A stretch of 64,000 bases of DNA from JAVKFY01 sp040223615 (lineage in GTDB: Bacteria; Pseudomonadota; Alphaproteobacteria; GCA-2731375). The DNA is taken from assembly GCA_040223615.1 (NCBI GenBank), contig JAVKFY010000053.1, positions 1 through 64,000 on the forward strand, in the 5' to 3' direction. The notes under the pieces were generated by a model. The model did no database searches and was not told the DNA's origin. It saw only the letters and a list, made by a program, of their open reading frames with translations. Of this stretch, positions 26,466 to 35,522 are shown piece after piece. The translations under genes and the position numbers were made by a program. Positions within the stretch are counted from its first letter, which is position 1. Each line of letters opens with the position of its first letter.

Positions 26466-28097
26466 ATGTCCGCCACCACGATCCTTTCCGCCCGCAAGAT
26501 CATCACCATGAACCCGAACCGGCCGGAGGTGAGCCACGTCGCCATCCGCGACGGCCGCATCCTTGGCGCCGGGTCGTTGGCGGAACTGGAGGGCTGGGGC
26601 GACTACGCCATCGACGACCGCTTCGCCGACAAGGTGCTGATGCCCGGCTTCGTGGAGGGCCACAGCCACCTGATGGAGGGCAGCATCTGGAAATACGCCT
26701 ACTGCGGCTACATGCCCCGCATCGGCCCGGACGGCACCCGCTATGACGGCCTGGAGAACATCGAGGCCGTGGTCGACTGGCTGCAGCGCTGCGAGGCCAG
26801 GCTGACCGACCCGGACGAGCCGCTGGTCGGCTGGGGCTTCGATCCGATCTACTTCGCCGGCCGGCGCATGGTGAAGGCCGACCTCGATCGCGTCTCCACC
26901 ACCCGGCCGATCGTCATCATCCACTCCAACTTCCACCTGGTCAGCGTCAACTCGCTGCTGCTGGAGCGCTCCAACATCACCGCCGCGACCAACGTCGACG
27001 GCGTCGCCAAGGACGCCGATGGCGAGCCCAACGGCGAACTGCAGGAAATGGCGGCCAAGTTCATGGCGCTCGACACCATCGGCCTGAACTACGCCGCCGA
27101 GACCGCCCAGGCCCAGGGCTTGCGCAACTTCGCCAACATCGCGGTGCGTACCGGCACCACCACGGCGACCGATCTGGTCAACACGCTGACCGACGACATC
27201 CTCGCCGCCCTGCTGGCGGTGACCGGCGCTGACGACTATCCGGTCCGCCTGGTGCCGGCCTTCCACGGCGACAGCCTGCCACCGGCGGAAGGTGCCGCGC
27301 GCGCCGTGGCGCTGAAGCGCAAGACCACCGACAAGCTCAAGCTCGGCATCGTCAAGCTGGTCACCGACGGCTCGATTCAGGGCTTCACCGGCCGGCTGCG
27401 CTGGCCCGGCTACTACAACGGCGCCGCCAACGGCGTCTGGAATGTCGGCCCGGACCGGCTGGAGGCCGTGGTCGCCGCCTACCACGACGCCGGCTGCCAG
27501 GTCTTCATCCATACCAACGGCGACGAGGCCATCGAAGTCGCCATCGACGCCGTCGAGGCGGTGACCCGGCGCAACCCGTGGGGCGACCACCGCCACACAT
27601 TGCAACACTGCCAGATGGCCGACGCGGCGCAGTTCCGGCGCATGGCCAGCCTGGGCATGTGCGCCAACCTGTTCGCCAACCACCTGTACTACTGGGGCGA
27701 CCAGCACTATGGCGTGACCATGGGGCCGGAGCGGGCCGACCGCATGGACGGCTGCGCCACGGCGATGGCCAGCGGTGTCCCGTTCGCGATCCACTCCGAC
27801 GCGCCGGTCACGCCGCTCGGCCCGTTGTTCACCGCCTGGTGCGCGGTCAACCGCACCACCGTGTCGGGCCGCGTGCTCGGCGAGGCGGAGCGCATCCCGG
27901 TCGCCGACGCCCTGCGCGCGATCACGCTCGGCGCCGCCTACACGTTGAGACTGGACCACGAGATCGGCTCCATCGAGGTCGGCAAGCAGGCCGACTTCGC
28001 GGTGCTGGACGACGATCCGCTCGGCGTCGCACCCGAGGTGCTCAAGGACGTGCCGGTGTGGGGCACCATCGTCGGCGGCCACGCGTTCCAGGCATGA
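26466..28097 (+). CDS. YtcJ-like amidohydrolase (Amidohydro_3)
   Basis: A 543-aa cytosolic metal-dependent hydrolase. Start SARKIITMNPNRPEVSHVAI is the N-terminal beta-sandwich. The metal-binding strand reads VLMPGFVEGHSHLMEG, an HxH variant. Later motifs are KLVTDGSIQGFTG, FIHTNGDEAIEVAIDAVE, HCQMAD and AIHSDAPVTPLGP, as in YtcJ-type enzymes acting on amides, carbamates or formylated groups. The C-terminus returns to the beta-sandwich (GSIEVGKQADFAVLDDDPL). The start is preceded by AGGAGCCGCCG. The stop overlaps the next start (ATGA), coupling it to a CobW-type metallochaperone that might supply its metal. Confidence 0.9.
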   Translation: MSATTILSARKIITMNPNRPEVSHVAIRDGRILGAGSLAELEGWGDYAIDDRFADKVLMPGFVEGHSHLMEGSIWKYAYCGYMPRIGPDGTRYDGLENIEAVVDWLQRCEARLTDPDEPLVGWGFDPIYFAGRRMVKADLDRVSTTRPIVIIHSNFHLVSVNSLLLERSNITAATNVDGVAKDADGEPNGELQEMAAKFMALDTIGLNYAAETAQAQGLRNFANIAVRTGTTTATDLVNTLTDDILAALLAVTGADDYPVRLVPAFHGDSLPPAEGAARAVALKRKTTDKLKLGIVKLVTDGSIQGFTGRLRWPGYYNGAANGVWNVGPDRLEAVVAAYHDAGCQVFIHTNGDEAIEVAIDAVEAVTRRNPWGDHRHTLQHCQMADAAQFRRMASLGMCANLFANHLYYWGDQHYGVTMGPERADRMDGCATAMASGVPFAIHSDAPVTPLGPLFTAWCAVNRTTVSGRVLGEAERIPVADALRAITLGAAYTLRLDHEIGSIEVGKQADFAVLDDDPLGVAPEVLKDVPVWGTIVGGHAFQA

Positions 28098-28987
28098 CCC
28101 CGCTCACCGTCATCGGCGGCTTTCTCGGCGCCGGCAAGACGACGTTGCTGAACAACCTGCTGCGCGCCCGGACCGGCGTGCGGCTGGCGGTGCTGGTGAA
28201 CGACTTCGGCGACCTGGCGATCGACGGCGACCTGATCGCCGCGCACGACGGCGACACCATCACGCTGGCCAACGGCTGCGTCTGCTGTTCGATGGGCGAC
28301 GACCTGCTGCGCGGGTTGATGACGGTGATGGCGCGACCCGAGCCGCCGGAGCAGATCCTGATCGAGGCGTCCGGCGTCGCCGACCCGAAGCCGATCTCCG
28401 ATGTCGGCGAACTGCACCCGAAGCTCACCCGCGACCTGGTGATCGTGCTGGCCGACGCGGAGACCCTGGCCGAACGGCACGCCGACCGGCGGCTGAACGA
28501 CACCGTCGAACGCCAACTGCGCGCCGCCGACCTGGTGTTGCTGAACAAGTGCGACGTCGCCAGCGATGCCGCCAAGGACGCCGCCCGCGCCCTGATCGCG
28601 CGGCTGGCGCCGGCCGCCAAGCTGGTCGAGACCAGCCAGGCCGCGCTCGATCCGGCAGTGCTGACGCTGCCGGCGCTGCCGCACCAGCCGGCGCCGCCGC
28701 ACCATCACGACCAGCAGTTCAGCACCGTGACGCTGCGCCGCGACGCTCCCTACGCCCGCGCCGATCTCGAAGCGAAGCTGGCGGACCTGCCCGACGCGGT
28801 GTTGCGTGCCAAGGGTCCGGTGCGGCTGGACGATGGCCGGACCTGGCTGGCGCAGCGCGCCGGCCGCCGCCTCGACCTGTCCGCCTGGCCCGGCGCGCCC
28901 AGCCGCACCCGCCTGGTCATCATCGGCACCGCCGACATGCCGGATGTGAACTGGTTCGCGCGCACATTTGACGCCGAGGTCGATTGA
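28094..28987 (+). CDS. CobW/G3E-family GTPase, probable metallochaperone
   Basis: A 297-aa G3E GTPase. Walker A is GGFLGAGKTTLLNN, the metal-binding CxCC lies in LANGCVCCSMGDDL, ESGVADPK-like IEASGVADP is the switch region, and NKCD gives guanine specificity. A short His cluster (PPHHHDQQ) near residue 200 and a C-terminal CobW_C domain complete the family layout. Such proteins insert Zn or Co into client enzymes. The start is fixed by the ATGA overlap with the amidohydrolase stop; the open frame reaching back to 27578 is only the shadow of that gene. The likely client is the upstream amidohydrolase, by inference from coupling. Confidence 0.92.
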   Translation: MTPLTVIGGFLGAGKTTLLNNLLRARTGVRLAVLVNDFGDLAIDGDLIAAHDGDTITLANGCVCCSMGDDLLRGLMTVMARPEPPEQILIEASGVADPKPISDVGELHPKLTRDLVIVLADAETLAERHADRRLNDTVERQLRAADLVLLNKCDVASDAAKDAARALIARLAPAAKLVETSQAALDPAVLTLPALPHQPAPPHHHDQQFSTVTLRRDAPYARADLEAKLADLPDAVLRAKGPVRLDDGRTWLAQRAGRRLDLSAWPGAPSRTRLVIIGTADMPDVNWFARTFDAEVD

Positions 28988-29021
28988 CGCAAGTTCGCGG
29001 CGCCCTGCGACCCACCGGCGC

Positions 29022-29051
29022 CGTCATGCCGGCCTTGAGCCGGCATCCATG
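29022..29051. repeat. Palindromic repeat, single copy
   Basis: CGTCATGCCGGCC and its inverted partner GGCTCA-to-GGCATCCATG arm form the same element type as at 3365-3580 and 55771-55853. It lies between the convergent CobW and DUF6445 genes and could form a bidirectional hairpin. The rest of 28988-29135 shows no gene. Confidence 0.65.
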
Positions 29052-29135
29052 TCGAAGACGTAGTCGGGCAAATCGTCGCTGACGCCCTACCGGCGTCACC
29101 ATGGCCCACGGTTCAAGTCCGGGGTGCCGACGAAC

Positions 29136-29810
29136 CTATCGCGGCTGCGGCTGTGCCTGCTGCGGGTCGATGGCGAAGAAGAAGAGCTGCACCAGGCGGC
29201 CGTTCTCCTTGTTGTCGCCGAAGGAGAGACCGGCGGTGTGCCATAGCCAGGGACGCAGCAGGATCAGCCGGTTGAACCGCATCGGGATCGTCATCAAGTG
29301 CTCCCACTTGTCGGGATCCCTGCTGTCCGCGTCCATGATGCGGTCGGCGGCTTGCGGATAGTTGGCGGCGCCGAACTTCTTCAGCTCCGGCTCGTAGAGC
29401 GGCGCCCGGTCCATGCCGGTCGGCTTGTGCCGGTAGAACTCGGTCCCGCCTTGGCAATGTTCCGGCAAGGTCAGGTAGACGATGCCCGACCAGTAAAGCG
29501 TCGGCGCGGCGCCTTCGGCGTTCATCAGCACGTCGCTGTGCACGTTGGAGCGCCGCTGCGCGTCGTCACCGGCCAGCGATACCCGAAAGCGCCCGTGCGA
29601 CGACGGGTTCGCCTTGAACGCGACCAGCGGCTCGCTGACGATCCGGCTGATGCCCTGGTCGAGGCCGCCGACCTCCATGACCTGCGCGGAGTTGCGGCCG
29701 GGGAAATTCTCGACGACCTCGGGCTCGGGATAGTCCATCGAGAGCGCGATCCGCCGTACTTCGTGCGGGTCGTCGTAGAAGTCGTCGATCACCATGAATG
29801 AAGCGTACAT
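29136..29810 (-). CDS. DUF6445-like protein, possible 2-oxoglutarate oxygenase fold
   Basis: A 224-aa soluble protein. Start MVIDDFYDDPHEVRRIALSM with NFPGRNSAQV resembles DUF6445 proteins. A possible metal facial triad is visible: HSD in SNVHSDVL and a distal His in RPWLWHTAGLSFGD, with an Arg eleven residues beyond the distal His (ENGRLVQLFFFAID), as in prolyl-hydroxylase-type oxygenases. This is pattern inference. It lies 35 bp upstream of nothing on its own strand except the XrtA amidotransferase region (29846), which runs in the same direction and would read into it, so co-transcription with the exosortase locus is possible. Function is unknown. Confidence 0.65.
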   Translation of the reverse strand: MYASFMVIDDFYDDPHEVRRIALSMDYPEPEVVENFPGRNSAQVMEVGGLDQGISRIVSEPLVAFKANPSSHGRFRVSLAGDDAQRRSNVHSDVLMNAEGAAPTLYWSGIVYLTLPEHCQGGTEFYRHKPTGMDRAPLYEPELKKFGAANYPQAADRIMDADSRDPDKWEHLMTIPMRFNRLILLRPWLWHTAGLSFGDNKENGRLVQLFFFAIDPQQAQPQPR

Positions 29811-29845
29811 GGCGCAGCCTTAGCACGATTCGCCGCCGAGGTGGG

Positions 29846-31780
29846 CTACCCCGCGGCACGCACCTGCTGGTCGGCCAGGGCCGACTTGCCGGTATCGTGC
29901 ACCTGGCGCAGGAAGCCGTCGAACATCAGCAGGTTCCACAGGCCGGTGGCGTGGTCCCAGCGGCCGGACTGGTGCTCGTCGACCAGCCGCGCCACGGCGG
30001 CCGGTTCGAAGATGCCGCTGTCGGCCAGTGCCGGACTGGCGGCGACGGCGCGGATGCGGTCGGCCAGCGGACCGCGGAACCAGTCAGCCAGCGGGATCGA
30101 GAAACCCATCTTCGGCCGGTACAGGATGTCGGCCTCGATGTGCGGCTCCATCGCCTTCTTCAGCAGGTACTTGCCCTCGCGGCCGCGCAGCTTCATGTCG
30201 GCCGGCAGGGTCGCCGCCCACTCGACGAACTCGTGGTCCAGCAGCGGCGCCCGGGTCTCCAGCGAGGCCGCCATCGAGGCGCGGTCGACCTTGACCATCA
30301 TCCGCCCCGGCAGCCAAGTCTTCAGGTCGGCATACTGCGCCTGCAGCAGCGGCACGTCGGTGTCCGCCTCCTCCATCGCCCCGCGCAGCACCTCGCAGGC
30401 GTGATAGCCGGCCAGCTCGCGCTTGAAGCCGGACGAATAGATCTGGTCGCGATGCGCGTCGGTCATCGCCGAGACCGAGACGAAGAAACCACCGACCGCG
30501 TCCAGCGCCAGTTCCTGCAACGTGGTCTTGGCGCGCAGCGGCCGCGGCGCCCAGTCGAGTTTCGGGTAGAGCCGCCCCAGCGCGCCGAAGACTGGCCCGC
30601 GCAAGGCCGCCGGCAGCAGGTGACGTACCCGCTCTTCGTTCACGTGCCAGGGATAGCGTCGGTAGCCGGCCAGCACCTCGTCGCCGCCGTCGCCGCTGAG
30701 CGCCACGGTGACGTTCTCGCGTGCCACTGCGCTGACCCGGTAGGTCGGCATCGCCGAGCTGTCGCCGAACGGCTCGTCGTAGATCGACGCCAGCCGGTCG
30801 ATCAGATCGAACTCCTCGGCCGCGACGATTCGGGTGAAGTGGTTGGTGTGATAGCGCGCGGCGTGGCGCGCGGCATATTCGCTTTCGTCGAACTTCGGGT
30901 TGTCGAAGCCGATCGAGAAGGTGTTCACCGGGTCGGTCGACTGCTGCGCCATCAGTGCCACCACGGCCGAGGAGTCGACGCCGCCGGACAGGAACGCGCC
31001 GATCGGCACGTCGGAGACGCGGCGGATGTCGACCGCGACGCGCAACCGCTCCGCCAGCTCGGCCGCCGCTTCGGCCTCGCCGCGCGCCCGCGGGTCGAAG
31101 CGCACCGACCAGTAGGTTACCGGTGCCGGCACCGGCCGCCCGCTGGTCACCGTCAGGGTCGTCGCCGGCGGCAGCTTGGCGACGTCGCGATAGATCGAGC
31201 GCGGGTCCGGCACGTAGCCGTAGGCCATGTAGTCCTCGACCGCTCGCGGGTCGATGCGGCGCGGCAGATCAGGCAGCACCAGCAGCGCCTTCAGCTCCGA
31301 GGCGAAGGCGAGCCGGCCATCGGGCAACTCGGTGTAGTAGAGCGGCTTCTTGCCGAGCCGGTCGCGGGCCAGGAACAGGCATTGCTTGTTGGCGTCGTGC
31401 AGCGCGATGGCGAACATGCCGCGCAGCCGCTCGACGAAGTCCGCTCCCCATTCCTCCCAGGCATGCACCATCACCTCGGTGTCGGAGACGGTGCGGAAGG
31501 TGTGGCCCAGCGCCTGCAGCTCGGCCATCAGCTCGCGGTAATTGTAGATCTCGCCGTTCTGGATGACCGCGACGCTGCGGTCTTCGTTATAGATCGGCTG
31601 GTCGCCGGTGGTCAGGTCGATGATCGCCAGCCGGCGATGACCCAGGCACACGCCCGGCGCGGTGTGAAAGCCGTCGCCGTCCGGGCCGCGATGCGCGATC
31701 GCGTCCGTCATCACGGCGACGGCGCGCGGATCGATCGGCCGCAAGCCTTTCGTGTCGAACTGTCCGGCCAGCCCGCACAT
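29846..31780 (-). CDS. XrtA-associated asparagine-synthase-like amidotransferase
   Basis: A 644-aa glutamine-dependent amidotransferase of the class found in exosortase-A loci. Cys2 is the glutaminase nucleophile (MCGLAGQFD), with AHRGPDGDG and NGEIYNYREL in the Ntn domain (1-200). The synthetase domain has the PP-loop FLSGGVDSSAVVAL and SGDGGDEVLAGYRRYP. It probably amidates a carboxyl group on a sugar or precursor of the locus polysaccharide. It follows the XrtA-EpsI gene by 3 bp. Its length and context distinguish it from housekeeping AsnB. Confidence 0.92.
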   Translation of the reverse strand: MCGLAGQFDTKGLRPIDPRAVAVMTDAIAHRGPDGDGFHTAPGVCLGHRRLAIIDLTTGDQPIYNEDRSVAVIQNGEIYNYRELMAELQALGHTFRTVSDTEVMVHAWEEWGADFVERLRGMFAIALHDANKQCLFLARDRLGKKPLYYTELPDGRLAFASELKALLVLPDLPRRIDPRAVEDYMAYGYVPDPRSIYRDVAKLPPATTLTVTSGRPVPAPVTYWSVRFDPRARGEAEAAAELAERLRVAVDIRRVSDVPIGAFLSGGVDSSAVVALMAQQSTDPVNTFSIGFDNPKFDESEYAARHAARYHTNHFTRIVAAEEFDLIDRLASIYDEPFGDSSAMPTYRVSAVARENVTVALSGDGGDEVLAGYRRYPWHVNEERVRHLLPAALRGPVFGALGRLYPKLDWAPRPLRAKTTLQELALDAVGGFFVSVSAMTDAHRDQIYSSGFKRELAGYHACEVLRGAMEEADTDVPLLQAQYADLKTWLPGRMMVKVDRASMAASLETRAPLLDHEFVEWAATLPADMKLRGREGKYLLKKAMEPHIEADILYRPKMGFSIPLADWFRGPLADRIRAVAASPALADSGIFEPAAVARLVDEHQSGRWDHATGLWNLLMFDGFLRQVHDTGKSALADQQVRAAG

Positions 31781-31783
31781 GGC

Positions 31784-33331
31784 CTAGGGCGCCTTCGCCC
31801 GTGCCGCCGCCAGCGTCGGCGCCAGCGGACCGAGCTTGTCGACAAAGGCGCGTAGCGTCGCCAGCGCCGCTTCCGGATCGTTCCCGGCCTCAGTGGCGAC
31901 CGCGATCTGCGCCGCCGCCACCTGCCCGGTGAGCAGGCGGGCGCTGACCTGCGCCAGCTTGGCGCGCAGCCGGCTGGCGGTGAAATGTCCGTCGACCCAG
32001 TAGAACGGCAGCACGACCAGGCTGCCACCAGCGTATTGAAGCCGTTCGCCGCGCACCTGCAACACCGTGCCGTCCGGCGCCAGCGTGCCGTTCAGGCTGG
32101 CGACCCGTTTCCAGGTCTCGTCGTCGTACAGCCGGTTGTTGTGCGAGATCAGCTCGGCCCCCTCACGCTCGTAGGCATAGTAGGCGATCTCGAGTTGAAC
32201 CAGCTTGCCATCGGCCTCGTAGGACTGTGACAACATCGCGTCGGGATGGCGGTGCACGATGTGCCAGCCGCCCAGGTCGCGCGTCGTGGGCCGCCATGGT
32301 GCCGCGACGGGCGGGGCCTGCAACGCGACCGCCGTGGTGGCAGGTTGGCCGACGATATAGGTGGCATAAGCCGGCCCGGACACGACCAGCAGCGCCGCGA
32401 TCGCGCCCGTCAGCACCATCGCGAACGGCGTGCCGGCGATCGGCGCCGGACCCGCCGGCGCGGCGCGTTCGGTTTTCTCCGCCTCGATGTCCTCGCGGAA
32501 GCCGAAGCCGATCCACGTCAGCAGGGCCAGAACGAAGGCAAAGAAGAACCAGCCGTAGACCAGGTGGTCGGCGGCAATCGCCATCTGGTTATCGGTGACG
32601 TGCGAGAGGTAGATGATACCGAGCGCGCGGAAACCGTTGGCGATCAGCGGCACGACGAAGGACAGCGCCACGAAGACCAGCCGGCGTTGCCATGACCGGT
32701 AGACCATGTAGGCGAACAGCAGGCCGTAGGCGATCGACGCGATCAGGAAGCGCAGGCCCGCGCAGGCTTCCGCGACCCTGAAGTTACCGTTCGGAATGGT
32801 GATGAAGATGCCGTCGTGCAGCGTCGGAATGCCGAGCAGGCGCAGGGCGCCGACCGAGAAGTCGGCGGTGAAATCCTGTAGCACCGGCACCAGCCACTCG
32901 CCGGACGGCACCAACAGGAACAGGTACAGGAACGGGAACCAGGCGACCCGGTAGACCGACCAGCCGAGCACCGCCAGCAGCACCACCTGAGCCATGGCGA
33001 CGATCGCGAGCTGCTCCAGTTCCAACACGCCGGCCACGTCGCCGATCAGGCGCACCACCAGCAGCGGCAGCAGCAGGACCAGCACCCACGGCATCGGCTT
33101 CGGCGCCACGCGCGCCAACGCCGCGCGGTTGTCCCACAGCAGGTAGAGCGAGACCGGCAGGATCAGATAGCAGTGGGTGAAGGTCTCCGAGCGGTTCCAC
33201 ACCCGGATCGCACCGGACACCGCGTCGAAGAACAGCCAGCCCATCAACGCGAACACCGCCAGCACCGTCGCCGTCGCCAGCATCCAGGCGCGACGGTCGA
33301 CCGCCGGCGTTGTGTCCTTCTCGAACGTCAT
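31784..33331 (-). CDS. xrtA: Exosortase A fused to EpsI-type domain
   Basis: A 515-aa inner-membrane protein. The N-terminal exosortase has about eight membrane segments and the transpeptidase triad: Cys about 190 in EACAGLRFLIAS, Arg about 235 in ANGFRALGIIYL and His about 256 in ADHLVYGWFFF. After a further membrane segment (about 310-330) an EpsI domain follows (DLGGWHIVHRHPDAMLSQSY, ELISHNNRLYDDETW), likely periplasmic. XrtA cleaves PEP-CTERM proteins at the membrane for attachment or export. ATG 33331 was preferred to GTG 33340, 9 nt upstream. It sits within an XrtA-type glycan locus, although no PEP-CTERM substrate was recognised in the window. Confidence 0.93.
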   Translation of the reverse strand: MTFEKDTTPAVDRRAWMLATATVLAVFALMGWLFFDAVSGAIRVWNRSETFTHCYLILPVSLYLLWDNRAALARVAPKPMPWVLVLLLPLLVVRLIGDVAGVLELEQLAIVAMAQVVLLAVLGWSVYRVAWFPFLYLFLLVPSGEWLVPVLQDFTADFSVGALRLLGIPTLHDGIFITIPNGNFRVAEACAGLRFLIASIAYGLLFAYMVYRSWQRRLVFVALSFVVPLIANGFRALGIIYLSHVTDNQMAIAADHLVYGWFFFAFVLALLTWIGFGFREDIEAEKTERAAPAGPAPIAGTPFAMVLTGAIAALLVVSGPAYATYIVGQPATTAVALQAPPVAAPWRPTTRDLGGWHIVHRHPDAMLSQSYEADGKLVQLEIAYYAYEREGAELISHNNRLYDDETWKRVASLNGTLAPDGTVLQVRGERLQYAGGSLVVLPFYWVDGHFTASRLRAKLAQVSARLLTGQVAAAQIAVATEAGNDPEAALATLRAFVDKLGPLAPTLAAARAKAP

Positions 33332-33490
33332 TGCGACCACGAAGCGCCTCTCGACCAGCCGGGCTGTGCCAAAGTCGTCGCGATGGTCAGGGGCGGGCCG
33401 AAACGGCGCAACCCGGCCATCGATAACGATTGCGTGGTCGACATATGAGCAAGAAGCATGCCGCCCGAGCCCATGGCGATGCCGGCCCGG

Positions 33491-34546
33491 CTACCCAAGG
33501 CTTCGCACCAGGTGCGGCCCGACCGCGTTCGCCACCGCCACCGGCAGGCGTTGCCAGGCGGCGATGAACAGGCGGTATTTCGGGTTGTTCGGGTTGTTGT
33601 CCGGTACTTCCCGACCTGGCCGCAGGTTGAACTCATAGCGCAACGGACGCGGCGCGAACCCCCAGTTGACCTTGAAGTCGAACGAGCCGGTGCCGCGCTT
33701 GGACCGGCCGAAGTCGAACCGGGAAAGCCCGCGCTCGGCGGCACGGCCGATCAGCCGCCAGTACATGTAGCTCTGTGCCCCGGTCTCGCGTGCGGCCGCC
33801 ATGCCGCCGGCATAGTAGGGCGCGATGGTGTCGCGATGGACGAAACTCATCACCGTCGCCAGTGGCGCGCCGGCGCCGTCCAGCACCGTCAGGAGCTCGC
33901 AGTCGTCGCCGAAGGTCGCCTTCAGGTCCCGGAAATAGCCGCGCGGAAAGGCCGGCGTGCCATGGTCGCGCAGGCTGGTCGAATAGACGTGGAAGTGACG
34001 GTCGAGGTCGTCGTCCAGTATCGCGCCGAGCTTCAGGTCTTTCACTGCCCGGCGGATCACCTGGCGCTGCGCTTCCGGCACGGCCAGAAGGTTCGCCGCC
34101 GGCGAAGCCGATATGTCCTTGGCGAAGGTGACATACAGGTCGTCCTTCACCGCCCAGTCCGGCCGCTGCCGCTCGATCTCGCGGAACTCCACGAAGTCGG
34201 CGCCGAGCCGGTCGCGCAATGCCAGCGCGTGGTCGTCGAGCGCGCGCCGCGCCGGCTCGTCATCGGCCACAGGCCCACCGTAGACGCAAAATGGCGTTGA
34301 GATCAGCCCATTGGCGTTGAACAGCCGGCTCTTCACGTGCGCCAGCGGCAGCACGCCGCAGACCCGCCCGTCGCGCTCGGCATAGGCGTAGTGGGTCGCC
34401 AGCCCGAAGCTGCGCTCGATCAGCCCGGCCCAACCGGCGCGGTGGCAGAAGCTGGCCTGCGGATGCTGGACGACGTAGTCGTCCCAGGCGGCCCGCGCAT
34501 GCGCGTCAAGCGCCTTGACCACGACCGGCGCCATCGGTCCGGACAT
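33491..34546 (-). CDS. FemAB-like protein, XrtA/PEP-CTERM-associated
   Basis: A 351-aa protein of the FemAB/GNAT fold class consistently found in exosortase-A loci. Early motif WDDYVVQHPQASFCHRAGW and the later SYMYWRLIGRAAERGLSRFD with FDFGRSKRGTGSFDFKVNWGF are typical of the PEP-CTERM FemAB group. FemAB relatives transfer aminoacyl groups from tRNA in peptidoglycan synthesis; in XrtA loci the reaction is unknown but is thought to modify an exopolysaccharide or anchor. The gene follows the deacetylase gene by 13 bp. It is soluble, with no signal peptide. Confidence 0.92.
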   Translation of the reverse strand: MSGPMAPVVVKALDAHARAAWDDYVVQHPQASFCHRAGWAGLIERSFGLATHYAYAERDGRVCGVLPLAHVKSRLFNANGLISTPFCVYGGPVADDEPARRALDDHALALRDRLGADFVEFREIERQRPDWAVKDDLYVTFAKDISASPAANLLAVPEAQRQVIRRAVKDLKLGAILDDDLDRHFHVYSTSLRDHGTPAFPRGYFRDLKATFGDDCELLTVLDGAGAPLATVMSFVHRDTIAPYYAGGMAAARETGAQSYMYWRLIGRAAERGLSRFDFGRSKRGTGSFDFKVNWGFAPRPLRYEFNLRPGREVPDNNPNNPKYRLFIAAWQRLPVAVANAVGPHLVRSLG

Positions 34547-34559
34547 CAGCGGCGCGCCG

Positions 34560-35522
34560 TCACTTGCCGTCGATGGCGGCGGCGAAGGCCTGGTCCATGC
34601 GGCCCCAGCGGAAGTCGCGCAGCAGGCGCGTCAGGCGCGGCTGCATCCGCGCCAGGCCGACATAATGGCGAAAGCGGCTCTTGGCGCTGATGCCGCGCTG
34701 CCGCGGCTGGTCGGGGTCGACTTCCCAGGGGTGCATGTAGAACACGCCCGGCTGGCCGTCGACCCGGTTCACCCGGGACAGCAGCGCGCGCGACAGCGCA
34801 TAGGGGAACAAACGGAAATAGCCGCCGCCGCTGCACTGTACGTTGCGTCCGCGCAGGCGCACCGTGGTCATCGGGATCTCGACCAGGCTGTTGCCGGGCC
34901 GCGGCCGATAGGCGAAGCGCGGCGCGTCGGGAATGCCGTAGAAGTCGTGCTTCACCGGATAGATCGACGAGCTGTAGGCGTGGCCTTCCTCGGCCAGCAC
35001 GTCGAACGCCCACAGGTTGTGACTGTTGATCGAGAAGGTCGCCGCGCGGTAGCCGCGAACCGGCGCGCCGCCGGTGTCCTCCAGCAGCTTGCGGGCCTGC
35101 CGGATGTCGGCGCGGAACGCGTCCGGCGACTGCGTGTCGACGCGAACGTGCGCCATGCCATGGCTGGCCAGCTCGTGGCCCTCGTCGACGATCCGCCGGA
35201 CCAGAGCGGGATAGCGCTCCGCGACCCAGCCCAGGGTGAAGAAGGTCGCCTTCACGCCGGCCTCGTCGAACATGCCGAGCAGCAGGTCGACGTTGCGCTC
35301 GACCCGGCACGGCAGGCTGTCCCAATCGGCCCGGTCGATATTCTGCGAGAAGGCGTGGACCTGAAAATAGTCCTCCACATCGACCGACATCGCGTTCAGC
35401 AGCCGGCCGGCGCCGTCGACACGCGCCGGCGCGCCCGGCGCAGGAGCCGCCCTCGACTCCGCCGGCGCGGTGCGCAGCGTGGCGAGATCAGCGGACGTCG
35501 GAGTCGTGCTCGTGCTCGTCAT
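34560..35522 (-). CDS. XrtA-system polysaccharide deacetylase
   Basis: A 320-aa NodB-family deacetylase of the PEP-CTERM locus subfamily. The metal-binding Asp is in SVDVEDYFQVHAF and the two His in ELASHGMAHVRVDT. The RGYRAATFSI and YSSSIYPVKHDFYG strands follow the subfamily, and FYMHPWEVDPDQPR near the end carries the catalytic His. It removes N- or O-acetyl groups from exopolysaccharide. No signal peptide is visible, as usual for this group. ATG 35522 lies inside the end of the ATPase gene (35-bp overlap); an internal ATG at MSVDVED is the alternative. The first 40 residues are low-complexity Ala/Pro/Thr. Confidence 0.92.
   Translation of the reverse strand: MTSTSTTPTSADLATLRTAPAESRAAPAPGAPARVDGAGRLLNAMSVDVEDYFQVHAFSQNIDRADWDSLPCRVERNVDLLLGMFDEAGVKATFFTLGWVAERYPALVRRIVDEGHELASHGMAHVRVDTQSPDAFRADIRQARKLLEDTGGAPVRGYRAATFSINSHNLWAFDVLAEEGHAYSSSIYPVKHDFYGIPDAPRFAYRPRPGNSLVEIPMTTVRLRGRNVQCSGGGYFRLFPYALSRALLSRVNRVDGQPGVFYMHPWEVDPDQPRQRGISAKSRFRHYVGLARMQPRLTRLLRDFRWGRMDQAFAAAIDGK

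Noticed and set aside
26226..28082. 618-aa minus-strand open frame opposite the amidohydrolase
   Set aside because: It is a low-complexity shadow rich in Val, Gly, Asp and His; the plus strand carries the motifs.
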